Shown: positions 46,784 to 58,963 of the stretch, piece by piece | Position numbering within the stretch: the first letter of the stretch is position 1 | How the letters are laid out: each line of letters starts with the position of its first letter | NCBI GenBank assembly: GCA_021399445.1 | Contig: JAJTUQ010000004.1 | Coordinates: 6,572,001-6,636,000, forward strand | DNA from: Xylogone sp. PMI_703 | Lineage: Eukaryota > Ascomycota > Leotiomycetes | Length of the DNA stretch: 64,000 nucleotides | Direction of reading: 5' to 3' | Made by a program: the position numbers and the translations under genes | Notes under the pieces: generated by a model | Seen by the model: only the letters and a program-made list of their open reading frames with translations | Told to the model about the DNA's origin: nothing | The model's database searches: none

Positions 46784-48460
46784 ATGGCTCAAGAACCTTC
46801 CTACGATCATAAGGATGTATCCGCTGCTCAAGAAGTAGAGAAGCCGGCAGCATTCGAGGATACAACTATGGGTGATGAGCACAAACCCGTCGTCGTCGAC
46901 ACAGTCCACAATGATGAGGGGCTGGTCATCCTGGCTCAATACACAGGCGACCCTCACTGGGAGCCGGAGGAGGAGAAGAGGTTGAGGCGCAAGATTGACC
47001 GGCGTCTATTGCCAATGCTAGGCATTACATTTGCTCTGCAGTATTATGACAAGGCTATGATTGGCCAGGCAGTAAGTATACTCTCTTTCCTTCCTTAGCT
47101 TCTCAGCTCGAACAAGCGCCAACTGATTGCTGTAGGCCATCTTTGGTCTCACCAAGGACCTGAAATTGAGTGTGGGCAACCGGTATTCTTTTGCCGCGTC
47201 TATATTCTACCTAGGCTTCATCTCTGGTGCTTACCCAGCCGTGCTGATGGCACAGCGGTGGCCCATCGAACGTGTGGCATTTGGTATACTCCTCGTGTGG
47301 GGGGCATGCCTGATGTGTACGGCCGCTTGCCACAATTACCAAGCACTCTACGCACAGCGGTTCTTCTTGGGATTCCTTGAAGCTGGCATTCCACCCATGT
47401 TCATGATGGTGGTGGGTAGTTGGTATACCAAGCGTGAGCAGGCATTCCGTATGGGTACCTGGTATGCTTGCAGCGGATATATCTCCTCTTTCTCTCCATT
47501 GATCAACTATGGTATCGGACATATCACATCGGGGTCATTGCACCCATGGCAGTACATGTATCTCCTTGCGGGAGCCATTACCACGCTCTGGAGCTTCGTC
47601 ATTCTCTTCGTCCTGCCATCGGATCCTGTCAGCGCGAAAGGCCTTAGCGATCGGGAACGTTATATCGCAGTGGCGCGAATTCGGGAGAACAATTCTGGCG
47701 TTCGAAATACACATTTCAAGATGGAGCAGGCCGTAGAGGCTTTGATGGATATCAAGTTTTGGTTGATCTTTGCCACTGCGTTCCTCCTAACCATTGTTAA
47801 TGGTCCCGTCTCATCATTTGTTCCAATTATTATCAACTCTTTCGGCTTCTCTACTTTGAACTCCTTGCTCTTATCCATGCCAGGAGGCTTCTACGGCGGC
47901 ACATGGGAGCTTGTTGCCCCACTGATAGCCATGAAAGTACCTGGAATGCGTAGCTATTTGATTATCATCTCCGAGCTGGGCGTGGTTCTTGCCTCCTTTC
48001 TTCTTTGGTTTGTACCTCGACATCACAAAGGTGCACTGCTATTTGCCGTTTACATCCTCAATTCATTTGGAGGCGGATATGCTGTCATGATGGGCTTGCA
48101 GCTAGCGAACACGTCGGGGTACACCAAGCGATCAGTCACATCTTCGGGTCTCTATGTTGGCTACTGCCTCGGAAATTTCGTAGGTCCTTTATGCTTCAAG
48201 GCCTCGGATGCGCCCAAGTATACTCCAGGCTTTACGACTACCTGTGTAACATCTATTGCAGCTGCCTGTTTAATGGTAGTCTACCGTCTTGTGTGTATGT
48301 GGGAAAATCGTCGGCGCGATAAGACCGGTGTCATGGAGGGATTCGATCATGCTTATGAGGATGATAGTACCGACATGAAGGTGAGCCTCTCAATATATTC
48401 ATTTGGAAATTCCATGCTGACTCCCCATAACAGAATCCGCAGTTCCGCTACGTTTTGTAG
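46784..48460 (+). CDS. MFS transporter, allantoate permease (Dal5) type
   Basis: Three exons, 46784-47071, 47136-48380 and 48434-48460, 519 aa. The last exon adds only NPQFRYVL, the usual C-terminus of this family, which supports the model. A long acidic cytosolic N-terminus leads to EEKRLRRKIDRRLLPMLGITFALQYYDKAMIGQA. The family blocks are FFLGFLEAGIPPMFMMVVGSWYTKREQAFRMG and YCLGNFVGPLCF. About 12 membrane helices; plasma-membrane import of carboxylates or amides in symport with protons. The start at 46784 is chosen over upstream in-frame ATGs because the longer version adds a sequence with no membrane-protein logic. It converges with the CTF1-type regulator. Confidence 0.92.
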
Positions 48461-49044
48461 CGCCTAAGCAATGTCCGTCTTTGTTCTTTTTGGTTATAGC
48501 ATTGAGAGGTATCCCATGGCTAAGTGTGGCTACATCTTTTGACGTATTAACTACTGAGGATGTAAATAATTGTGAACCATATTACATTTGAATACAGTGT
48601 TAACGCATTACTCAACCGTACAGCCACTTATATGTTCTTGAGATTTGATCTTAACTAGTTAACGCGGCAGGTCGATCTGAACTGTCACACCGCAAGGATT
48701 AGCAAGGTCAACACCCAACTCATATCCAGCCGATGAATAAACCATACATAGTACTCTACAAGTCATCAATATGATATTCATAGTAAATGAGATGATTGAT
48801 GCGGTTACAGGAGACACGCAATGACAAAGATGGTATACAAGTCCCGATGCAAACTTAACGACAGATTATCACTAATTGAATCTAATATATCAATTGAGTT
48901 GTATGCAGTGCTTTGTTAAGTAATCCTAAATTTTGTGGATCGTGAGGATATCGTAATTAAATCGTGGAGACTTTAGCACCATTTAGTATGAAAGAAGTGC
49001 CGCTAGCTCGGACTTCTTTGCGTCTTAACAAGCCTAGTCTTAGC
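48461..49044. other. Convergent intergenic region
   Basis: AT-rich 3' flanks of two converging genes; no gene seen. Confidence 0.6.
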
Positions 49045-51796
49045 CTACGCGGCAGTAGCAAAGAGGCCCCAGAAGTCGAAGTCAAAATTTAGCCCGGACT
49101 GCCCGTTACAATATAACGATTTATCCATTGAGAAGTTTACTATGCTTTGGCCGTCAGAAAATCTCTCATCACTCATATTGAGGCTATCGAGATCGCCAGT
49201 GCCTGTACTCCCTACAAGGTCTTCGGTGCCCTGGGCTGCGTTGTAATATTTTGTCGCGTCACTCTTCTGCTGGCTCTCGCAATCTTCCAGGGAGCCAGAA
49301 AGTAGCAGTTTCGGCGAGATGCCCGAAGCATCATCAGCTGGGGCGAGATTTAGGAAGTCAAGCGTCTCCGGATCAGTTCTTAGGGTGTTACTGCTAGGGG
49401 CTCTGTCCTCCTCTTGAAAATCTCCATGTTGGGAATCACCGTCGCTCTTGTAGATCCTGTCCAAATCTCTCAATGCATCAGGTTCGGCATTCTTTTTTAC
49501 CTTGCGAGAAAACCAGTTCTGTCTTTTGAGGCTCGAATGGAAAGACAAATCTTCAGAGTCCCACCATATTTCTGAGTTGGCGTTCGGGCTGAGCATGGTG
49601 ATACCGGTCTGAGGTGAGATCACAAATGTCACATCGACGTTCGCCTTTCTTGCTGTCTCTTCAATAAACTCGATTGCAAAATCAGCACTGGCATACATTT
49701 CGTGTAATTTCTGCATCACACCCATGCAACCACCAAAGAGATGAAAGCTAGGCATTATTGAGGTAGTCTGTGATGTTTTAGATCTAATTTCCAAGAGATG
49801 AATCATCATTGCGGGTAACAAAGCAGTGACTACTGTTGTAGGTAAGAAGCGGACCAAGTCCAGGGTTTGAAGGTCCTGGGCGATGCACGTTATTTCACTG
49901 GCTGATCGGTAGATCACATGTTGTGCTGGGTCAATGGAACTGGTCGGTTTAGGATGTAATAGTGTAGTAGTACTAGTGGACCACGGACATAAAGGAAGAA
50001 CTTCCGGTAAATAAACGGCAGAAAGCGTGGTAAGGTAGATCATGCGAAGAATGGCCTTGTGAACGGTCATGACAGGAGATTCACAGCGAGATAATGCTGT
50101 GCTAGAGTCATAGACACATATCCGTGGAAGGCAAGAGCTCCAAGCCCCCAGCTCTTGAAGACAGAGATATGCTTGTCGAGTGGCAGAGGGAATATTTCTT
50201 GGTGAGGGTTCTAAGTCAGGTTTTCCTTGTCCAGCATGTGAAATCGTATATCGCGAGGAAAGAAGAAGGCCCATAAGGATGCTCAGTTTCGCTTGTTGCA
50301 TACACATTACGGCCAGCTGCCTGCGTTGGAACACATCACGGGCAACCATACACGAGGGAACTAGAATACAGAGCTGTGCTAGGTCTGCATCGCACTCGAA
50401 GTCATCGAGAGCTAACGGTGGGACATTGTAATCATCCCTCCCTATTCTGGGCAGTCTCCGCATGCCTATAGCTATAAGCTGATCGCGCATGAAAATAGAC
50501 CACCACAACCTCTTTCTTAGATGTTGCTCCCTTAACGTTGAGAGTGTCGGCTCGGTTTTGGGGTCGCGCTGGAGTCCAACTGATTTTGCTAATGAAACAA
50601 CGATGCCGATCCAGTACCACAGATCTTTCTGTTCATTCGGCCGCTTGAAATAGTATGTCATAAGCAGCAGTGACTGAATTTGAGATATGACGCAAGACTC
50701 GGAGCCAGATTCGTACAGGAGCTATTTCTATGTTAGTATATAATCTATATATCAAAATTTACGAATACTATTGACGTACCCGAACTTTTTGAAAAAGCGC
50801 CTTTCGTGCGGCTCTCCTGGTAATGTATCCGGCATTCGAGAAGTATTTCATATCAACGAATGCTGATCCGGCAAACATCACGGCTTGGAATAGAAGAAGG
50901 CTAATTTCTCCATTTTTACCATCTCCCTGACAAATAATATTCCCAAGATCTTTCAGATCCAGTATAGGCATATAGGGATAAACATATTCGATGAAGCCTT
51001 GCAGAAGCGCGTTCCGCAATTCCAAATCCGGCACTATCAATGCGCCTTTTCTTTGAAGATATACAGTATCCTCAGCTGTAATCTGAGCCCGAAGAGGCTT
51101 GATATAAGCTGGTAAGAGTAATTTGGAGGATGATACCTCTTGAGTGCTGGGATTGGCAACACCGACTGGGAATGGAGTTGTTGATATGAAATCCAAGGGT
51201 TTCAATAGGTCTTGGTTTAGTATGTTAGTATCTTCTAGATCACAGATTCCCTGGGTATCTGCGCCTTGTAACGGAGAGAGGGTATTGATATTGCCCTCAA
51301 AACTGCCAGTCATGATAGGAACGTTTTCGCCCAGCAGGTCCAAAGAAAGATCTGGGGTTGCCATGAGCGTGCCCTGATCTCGTCCATCACCTAGAACATC
51401 CTCATGATCTCCAACCATATCGATCACCTTGGTTGGACCATTTGAGTAGCTCATATCCTGATTGAAACAGTGTACTCGAAATTGTTGAGGTCTATATGAC
51501 TTTTAGGCAGGTGCGTGTAGAAGGGAGTAATACATAGCATACTTTGCACGCTTCCTCCGTCTGACCACACACTCAAGACCATCTAAACGGCAGTTTGTAC
51601 ACGGGCTGTCATTTTCAGTCACATTACATCGGACTTTTCTTGCCCTACATCCCAAGCAAGCCCTTGCTGCTCTCCGTCTCTTAATGTGCGCGAGATTTCG
51701 GGGAGAGCAAGTATCGGCATGGAAAACATTGCTGAATGAGCTTATGTCATGCGGATCAGAGGTGTTACTTGATAGTAATGAAACAGTCGGTTCCAT
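49045..51796 (-). CDS. Zn2Cys6 transcription factor, CTF1-type
   Basis: Three exons: 51543-51796, 50780-51491 and 49045-50721 (introns 51 and 58 nt), 880 aa. The zinc cluster has Cys47, 50, 57, 66, 69 and 76 (ACLGCRARKVRC...CTNC...EC), followed by the basic VRRRKRAK. The fungal_trans domain (about 180-430) contains LFQAVMFAGSAFVDMKY, AGYITRRAARKALFQKVR, LWYWIGIVVSLAKSVGLQRDP and LRKRLWWSIFMRDQLIAIGMRRLPRI, which match the cutinase-regulator (CTF1 beta) group known for control of cutinase and fatty-acid genes. The long C-terminus is acidic and Ser-rich (DEESEE-like stretches, SDGDSQHGDFQEEDRAP), as expected of an activation region. Intron 1 hides an in-frame stop. Targets here are unknown; it stands next to a transporter gene. 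Confidence 0.88.
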
Positions 51797-54700
51797 AGTG
51801 GGACTCCAGCCGCGGAGAGTTATGCTATCTTTGCTGGTGAAGCGGACAGTCGCGATGATGGGGGAGATGAATCGAAAGAACCCTGGGTGTGTTCATGTGA
51901 TATAAAGCGCACTTCTGCGGCGCTCGCGTCAACTAGAAGGGCACTAATACGTTATTGAGTATTGAAAACGGTAGTAAGTAGACCGTACTTAAAACAGGCA
52001 AATTAATTGGCTGGAATGCGCATGTTACCTAACCTCTTTACCCCGAGACAGAGGAACGACCGCAGCATCCCCCAGCCGCCAAGCACGCCACAGAGTACGC
52101 CTCCAGCAAATATCTTCAATACTATTCCCCAATCAACCCGAGTTCCAGGCTACTGGAGCATTACCGCCCTTCTCCACTCGCCGCTCGTCCCTCTCCGACT
52201 ACGTTCTCCCCCATCTCTGTGCGGGGATGCGGGGTTGGTAGCTTGGGTCTATATATGTGATGACAAAAACCATCTTCGCACGTTAGATCTCTTACAACCA
52301 TATAACCTGGGCCCATGTACACGGAGCTGAATCGGCCTAGTATTGCTCGTAAAAAGTTAACCCTTGCTGAACGTGGTGCCGGAAATTGCCCCAGTGGACC
52401 CTAGTAAAGAGCCGTCTCAGAGTCGATAGGTAATCAACTAAGCCAGCAACTCAAATACATATGCTGAGTTATTCTGTCGCAAACCTTTGGTTTTGGCCGT
52501 AAATGACTCTCCCCGTTGGGACTATGGGCCAGGTAGGGCTAAGTACATTAGTGGCCACTATCCACTGAACAAAATCACCGTAGCCGTATATCTCCCCGTA
52601 ACGATAATACCGCCATTGAGCCATCCAAGTCTCTCCTAGCGCCCTAGTATTTTGATACTCCCATTAGATTCAAGGCACCCCTCCTACTAGTGCGGCCTAA
52701 GATAGTTTACAGTAACCACGGTAACATCACCATCCTGCAAAAGTTTCATGGCTACTTCACTTTTGAAATAAACAGCAATAATATAAGGGAGAAGATTTCT
52801 CTCTTCTGAAAACACCATTGCATACTATATCTTCCCTGAGAGCCAATCGGAATTTTAGTTTAATTATCAATAAAGTTGATTTTAACTTTAGTCAGGAGTT
52901 TATGGTGATTGCACATGAGCCATAACAAGAGTTTCAAATGGAGCAACGGCCGTAGTTGGATGCTTGATTCGTTACTCAAGGAAATCAACCTTTTCACTAT
53001 AAAAATCCATGCCACCTCTAAGCCGCCAAGACCCATTGAAGGAAATATTGAATAGAAGGGTTAAAGTACATCGATAGCTCTATCATAAAACTTATAGCGT
53101 CTAACGATCAAGTGGTCCAGCAACAAGACTCAAAGTTACTCACTCCTGTACTTTTGCAAATCAGTGAGCAGAATCTGAATTGAACACTTATACTAATCCA
53201 AAATAATAGATCTCCTTAACCCAAATAGCCAAGACTTATCAGTTTCTTGTCCTGCGCATCTCAACCCCAACTTCCTCACCAGGTACCGCGATAGTACTTG
53301 TCATCGAGCCTTTTCCTAGCATCAAATATGCCGAAGCTACAAAGACGGCTTCGGTCATCACTCGTTCCTACAAGGCTGATCACATAAGTCTTCATAGCTG
53401 TGAATACATTCCGTAATCTCTGCAGCATCGGCATTTGCGTCGTATCCGATTAATAATGAATTACTATCCCATTACTCAAGGCTCAAGCTCTTAGAGTTCT
53501 AGAAACGAGCACCGCAAGTTCGATAGTGATTCTTCCATCTGGTGAAATGAGCAACTTACCCTCTTTCATATACGGGATTAGCGGGTCACATAAGAACATC
53601 AAAAGGTAAAGTAAATCAAGCAACGGTCTACATATTTAACCTGTCTAACCTTAAAAAACTAAAACACTACCGGTAGTCTACGAATTATTGGCATGTACTT
53701 TCCTTCTAAATAATTAACTAGCTCCAAAGTTCCATGATTGAGAAACAGAACTACCCCAGGATTTTGATATGATTTTCCGGGCACCCAAAGACTCACTTCT
53801 GTGTTGTTAGGTAATTAAATAACACCGGCCGGATTACCGTAGCAAACACAGTACAGCAAGTCCGCTCTTGCTGACGTGGGATTTTAGACTCGGCCCACGT
53901 CCCTTTCAGTTCAGTATCCTGTATTAGCCGGTATCAGTTCTGCTCGCTTAAACTCAGTGGAGCTAGGAGGACGAATGTATGAGGCCGTCTGGTCGTGAAT
54001 ATTGCTTTTATTGAAGTGAAGCGAAATGCGTGGTTCACAGGCAGTCAAGCTTTTACGTTGGGTGACCCGTTCCACCAACCAAGTGAACAACTTCTGGAGT
54101 ATGGTGGGTTAACGGCCAGTACAATAATTGACAATGGCTGTTGCAAGCCAGAAGTTAGTTACTTATTAGGGCATGCATACAAATTATTTGTTTGAATAAG
54201 CCCAGCCGTGAAATAGGCCGAGCTTCTACTACCGGTATGTTTGTGGGTCGATATATACCCGAGCTGCCCGCTTCGTTCGCATTCTAACGAGTTTTTGCTA
54301 TAATTATGCATAATGCCAGGTACCGTGTCCACAATAACACCTAACTGAACGGTACGTATGTACTGGACACGGCAGATGCAGAGAAGAGGCACTCCCTTGT
54401 CACGACTGCTTACATGTGGGTGACCTGTCCACTAATTAGGCAGTTTACCGGCACGGGCGAGTAGTTAAAACAACGGATGACATGATCATTCAAGAGCAAG
54501 CGACGCTTTTAGTTAGTTACATTTCATCCACTAAGATCTTATGGCATCCTAGAGACGTCTGGCCTGGCTACCTATAGCGACTACACAAAATGCGGGTAGA
54601 ATATAGTAATGGAGCGACAGATCCAAGGTCTCTAGCCGGCTTCTATGAAACGTTTGACTATCTACGCGTAACGGGCTCCGGATCACACCTTTACTACTAT

Positions 54701-54903
54701 GCATGGACGGTCGTGAAAGAATTTTCGGTTCGCTGGGCCAGATGTTATCTTGCTCGATGTTACGCTGTAGTATCTACAGGGCCTCTAATTAGAGATCTAT
54801 AAATAACATGCGCAGCCCTCTACAGCCGTCTCGAGTTATACTCTCCTCTGTTGCTCAGGAATTAAAGCATCTACTGGGACTTCTCTCTACCTCTACCATA
54901 ACA
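51797..54903. other. Three kilobases of AT-rich gene-free DNA
   Basis: No frame above about 107 codons and none recognisable. There are no clear terminal repeats. It looks like a diffuse spacer, possibly old degraded repeat. A TATAAATA at about 54799-54806 lies 100 bp before the next gene. Confidence 0.55.
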
Positions 54904-56436
54904 ATGAGGCTGTTTATATCCGGGCTAGCATGTGCGGGTCTAGCTCTGGCAAGTGATGCCGTGGTGCGCAAATCAGCACCAGACGAGACAACCCCACAGA
55001 ATATAGATGGGCCTTATGGTAACAGACATTCAATTGACTAACGAAATAGACAATAGAGGCAGTATTGACGCTGAAATGTAGTTACAAATCCACCTCCCGG
55101 TCCAAACAATGATTCTTTTGATTGGTGGTGGCTTGATGTAAGACTACAAACCTGCTTCTGGGTTTGCCAGCGGGGATAAGGACATGTCTAACGATAGTAG
55201 ATTATTGGCGATGAGGTTGATGGCGTCGTTCCGTCTGTTGAGGCCATTCTCTACAACGGTTTGTTTGAGAAATCTTTTCCAATATTTTCCACTAACAAAA
55301 CTATCTGACCAGGATTCATTTTCTCTCGAGCTCCCACCGATCCATCTTTTCGTGTTGATGTTACTGGTGAGTCTTCTTTCCTTTTTGAATATTGTAATGG
55401 CTTTCATAATGTTCAGGTACACTGCCCAACGGTACCCAATTTTTCATCTCCACACCCGCGAATTTGAGTACTATTGTAGATAGTCCACTTTCGGAGACAG
55501 GTCAATGGAAGTCATCATCCGGTGATACTATAGCGAAGTTCACATCAACTACTGGGCCTCCTCGCACCTTTGAGTTTCAAATCTCCAGTCCTGAGACTGG
55601 CATCTCCGGAACTATAACTATGATTGGTGATGATACACCACCACACAATGGCTGCGGTGCCAATACCGACGGAAGTCGTTATTTGAGTTCTGCCGTCCCA
55701 TCAGGAATACAACTTAGTAATGCACAACAGGAATTGTTTGAAAATCTCGGTTGGGTAGTTGCGATGCCGGGAACGCGAACTGCCACAGTCAACCTAAACA
55801 TCAATGGCGAGAATGTGACATGGTCGGGACATGGCTATCACGATAAAAACTGGGGCACCAAACCGATTGATCAATATATTAATACATGGCTCTTTGGCCT
55901 TGGAACATGCGGGGTATGTGATATATTCCCTCCTCATATTCAAGACCGGACACAATTTCCGTACCAAAATTATCATTTAGAAGTCTAGGAGTACTAACTT
56001 TGTATCCTAGCCTTTTCATCTTGGTATTGTTGAAGCACAGCCAATTGGTTCTCCCCGTTCAGATGACTTCGTATCTGGTTATATAGCCTTTGGCAGTGAG
56101 GTTCTTCAGTCCAAATGTGCAACTTTTTCAACATCACCTTATCCAGCACCTGACACATTCTCGCTGAATATCACCGGTTCCACTTTTTCCACGGCTACCA
56201 ACCTCACTCTCCCGACGAATATGATTGCAGAATTTGTTATAGCTAACGGGACGCAATATTATTTTAATCTTGATTTGCTGGAGGGTCCTCCAGAACTTCC
56301 AGTGTACCATCGATGGAGAGCAGTTGGAAGAGGAGGGCAATTAGGAGGAGAGCAGTTTGACTGTCATCTAATTGGAGAATGGCTCAATCCCGGCGTTGTT
56401 CCATATACTAATGGTGAGAGTATATTTGAAGCATAG
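54904..56436 (+). CDS. Secreted AttH/CrtC-fold (lipocalin-like) protein, kievitone hydratase / Diels-Alderase relative
   Basis: Six exons: 54904-55018, 55082-55137, 55201-55258, 55313-55366, 55417-55913 and 56011-56436, 401 aa. The signal peptide is MRLFISGLACAGLALAS. The mature part has NNDSFDWWWLD, then VEAILYNGFIFSRAP and the diagnostic SGHGYHDKNWGTKPID, the HDxNWG motif of hydroxyneurosporene-synthase/AttH-like double-lipocalin proteins. Fungal relatives include kievitone hydratase and pericyclases that form decalin rings. N-glycosylation sites are frequent (NINGENVTW, NITGST, ANGT). The reaction could be hydration, cyclisation or only ligand binding. A secretory form is unlike intracellular Diels-Alderases and favours a hydratase-like role. 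It starts the gene run that continues with esterase, two reductases and acetolactate synthase. Confidence 0.8.
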
Positions 56437-57029
56437 AGACTAGATGATAGGAGTTTGTAGTGGGAGCTCCCTAGATCCAATCGTAGATTTTTATGATTCA
56501 TTACAACTCACCAACTATAAGTATTTCCATCCTCAGTTAGATTTGTACAGTATTCTTGCTACGTCTCACCCTAGAGAACCTTATACATGTTAGCTGTAGA
56601 TTACAACTACTACACTTCTTTAAAAGCTGTGGAGTATTTCTGATACTGTATATCCTGGTGTAACCATACGGTGGGTAGGTTGTTGATTCCAGAAACATAG
56701 ACTGTATCTCAGTGCTATAACATCTTTTAGATCTAGGATGTCAGCGGTAATATCATAGAAGGATTGTAAATGCCTAGATTATCCAAACGTTAAGTTGTAT
56801 TCAACTAATAAGGAACACCATGGATGCTGTTTTTACATCAAAACCAACCACAGAAACATGATCATTGTGGCATCCTATGCAAAATCTCTTTTACCTACAA
56901 TCATTCAAACAGAATGCTTTTTAGCTAGGGAAAGTCTCACTATAATTTACATCTAGTTACAAAAAGAGCAGGAATTGAATGTCAATGTGTTCTAGCTCGG
57001 ACAATTTGGGTATCCTACTAAAGCAACTT
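56437..57029. other. Convergent intergenic region
   Basis: AT-rich 3' flanks of the AttH-like gene and the esterase gene; no gene seen. Confidence 0.6.
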
Positions 57030-58519
57030 TCACAACCATAGAGACTCTGTCAACCATGTTTCCAATGCTCGGGTTTGTTTACTCCAGACTTTTGAGCCTC
57101 GGATAAAGTCCATAACTGGCTGCGCATGGAATTCACCTTGCCCGAGTATTACTTTCGTCTCCGGATTATATTTCTGATTTTAATTGACTTAGTTCATATT
57201 TTAATGCAAATCAAAAATTCTGGGAGCTATAGAGGACTGATCTCACCTTGAATCTTGTGGCCCATGTTTCGATACTATCTTTTTGTAATTCATACTCCCC
57301 ATAAAGAACAATCACTTGCTTGACTCTCACATCTTTCCACCACTCTTCTGCCGCCCGTGCTGGATTTATATATACACTTCTCTCTCCATGACCAACATAG
57401 TTGGTACCCCAGGTCGTTATAGAACTTTGATCAATCCAGTCTTTCTTTGCATTGAGCTTTGTCGATGGCGTCGTGGCATCGAAGTCGGTGATCGGTGAAA
57501 TCAGGATGGAGCCTTGGAGTTCATCTTGTAGCTCAAGATGAGGGACGTCTGAGACCGGATGAGTAATGTGGGACATGAGGGCAAGGACTAGATTTCCTCC
57601 AGCTGAATCTCCGACAAGCGTAATCTTTCAAGTTCAGTAAGCTCCATTGTTATTTGATGTTATAAAGTTCAGCTTACGTCTGATGGTCTCCTTCCCGTCT
57701 CTTCAAACAGATACTTTAGTGCTGTGACTCCTTGTCTTAATTGTTGCGGATACTGATAAGCTGGTGCAAGGCCTGGAGTTATAGTGGTACTTGTTAGCTT
57801 GTAATACATCTGACATGAAGCACGACTCAGAGCCTTGCCCTTACCAGTAGATACTATCATAACTGCCGCGTCCCGCCCCGTGTTATCGAGCACCTTTGCA
57901 CAGAAAGTTGCAAACTGTAGATGGAATCTGCTAGCTGGTAGAACATAGCTTCCTAAATAGGGTGTTATCCATGTGAGGCGAAGCGGATTATGGTTCAACC
58001 ATACCTGGGAAATAAAGTAAAACCCTTTTTGATTCTTTTGATCCAATCCAGTGACAATTTGTACCATTTGGTAGCGTGATACTATCTTTGGGTAGGCCAA
58101 TTCTCGCCACAAATTGCGAATAAACTAGATCTGTGCTAGTGTGACGATCTAAGTATCTACATTCAGATAAGTTTAATATAAATAAGAATATATCACCTCC
58201 CAGTTTTACAAACTCACTGGAACTGTGCTACTGATAGGCGGGATGTTTTTCGTAGGAGATGATGGATAACATGCGTCAAGTAACTGGGCGCTCCTGCTGA
58301 TCCTCGAAACAAAGCAGTAAATAGCCCTAAAGCTCCGCTTATAACTGTCAATTATCTCAGAATGAGCCATGAACTTCGAGAAGGGTGTAGCAATGGCCAC
58401 AGAGAATACAAACCAATTTCTATAATTGCCATAACAATATCAACCTTCTCCCTGCCGGCTAGTTTGGGACTTTGTGACCTTCTAGGTGTGTTAAGAGTCT
58501 GCTGCGAGTGAGACGACAT
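57030..58519 (-). CDS. Alpha/beta hydrolase (fungal esterase/lipase, AB hydrolase_3 type)
   Basis: Seven exons: 58414-58519, 58218-58344, 58005-58135, 57845-57952, 57678-57772, 57247-57624 and 57030-57173, 362 aa. The joins recover the family order: KVDIVMAIIEIVISGALGLF, FRGSAGAPSYLTHVIHHLLR, LPNGTNCHWIGSKESKRVLLYFPG-SYVLPASRFHLQF, STGLAPAYQYPQQLRQGVTALKY, then TLVGDSAGGNLVLALMSHI with the nucleophile Ser in GDSAGG, the acidic site in VIVLYGEYELQKDSIETW, and the catalytic His in GQGEFHAQPVMDF. Oddity: the oxyanion loop reads FPGSY, one glycine shorter than the usual H/P-GGGY. The product would be a soluble or membrane-associated carboxylester hydrolase acting on acetyl or lactone esters. It shares a promoter region with the AKR8-like gene. 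A continuous 147-codon frame at 57669-58112 crosses two introns in the wrong phase and is not the protein. Confidence 0.82.
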
Positions 58520-58963
58520 ACTGGTATGATGATAGCCTTTACGGGGGAGGGTTGGTCCAAAATTCCTCTGAGGAAGTGTTGGCGGCGAGAAACTATCGAT
58601 GTGAAAGTCAAAGAAATTGGCTGAATGGTGAGGAGTATAAACCCACTGGCTGCTCCACTTGCGCCATAAGAACGGATGCGATTTGACCGGAGTCCGAGTT
58701 ATCTCCCTCCATACAATCATGATTCGGGTTAACCGGGGATATCTAATCCGCAACCCAAACTCACTAGCAGCGGCCGTTGTAATTGAAATTAAATCCGACA
58801 TTGATATATATCTGACTTTGGGTTGGAATGCTAGAATTATTTCGATGTTGCTACTAGCCCTGAGTCTTTGTATGGGACTTGGAACCGCGCCGTAATCGCC
58901 TAACTAGGGAGATTTTTACTTCTGATAATATTCAATACTTGTCTTAGATCACCAAGACCAAAA
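58520..58963. promoter_or_regulatory. Divergent promoter, esterase / aldo-keto reductase
   Basis: 444 bp between the two start codons on opposite strands. No specific operator is recognised; the arrangement is suggestive of co-regulation. Confidence 0.5.

Noticed and set aside
57669..58112. Continuous 147-codon frame on the minus strand
   Set aside because: It crosses two introns of the alpha/beta hydrolase gene in the wrong phase; the correct frame with spliced exons gives the family motifs.
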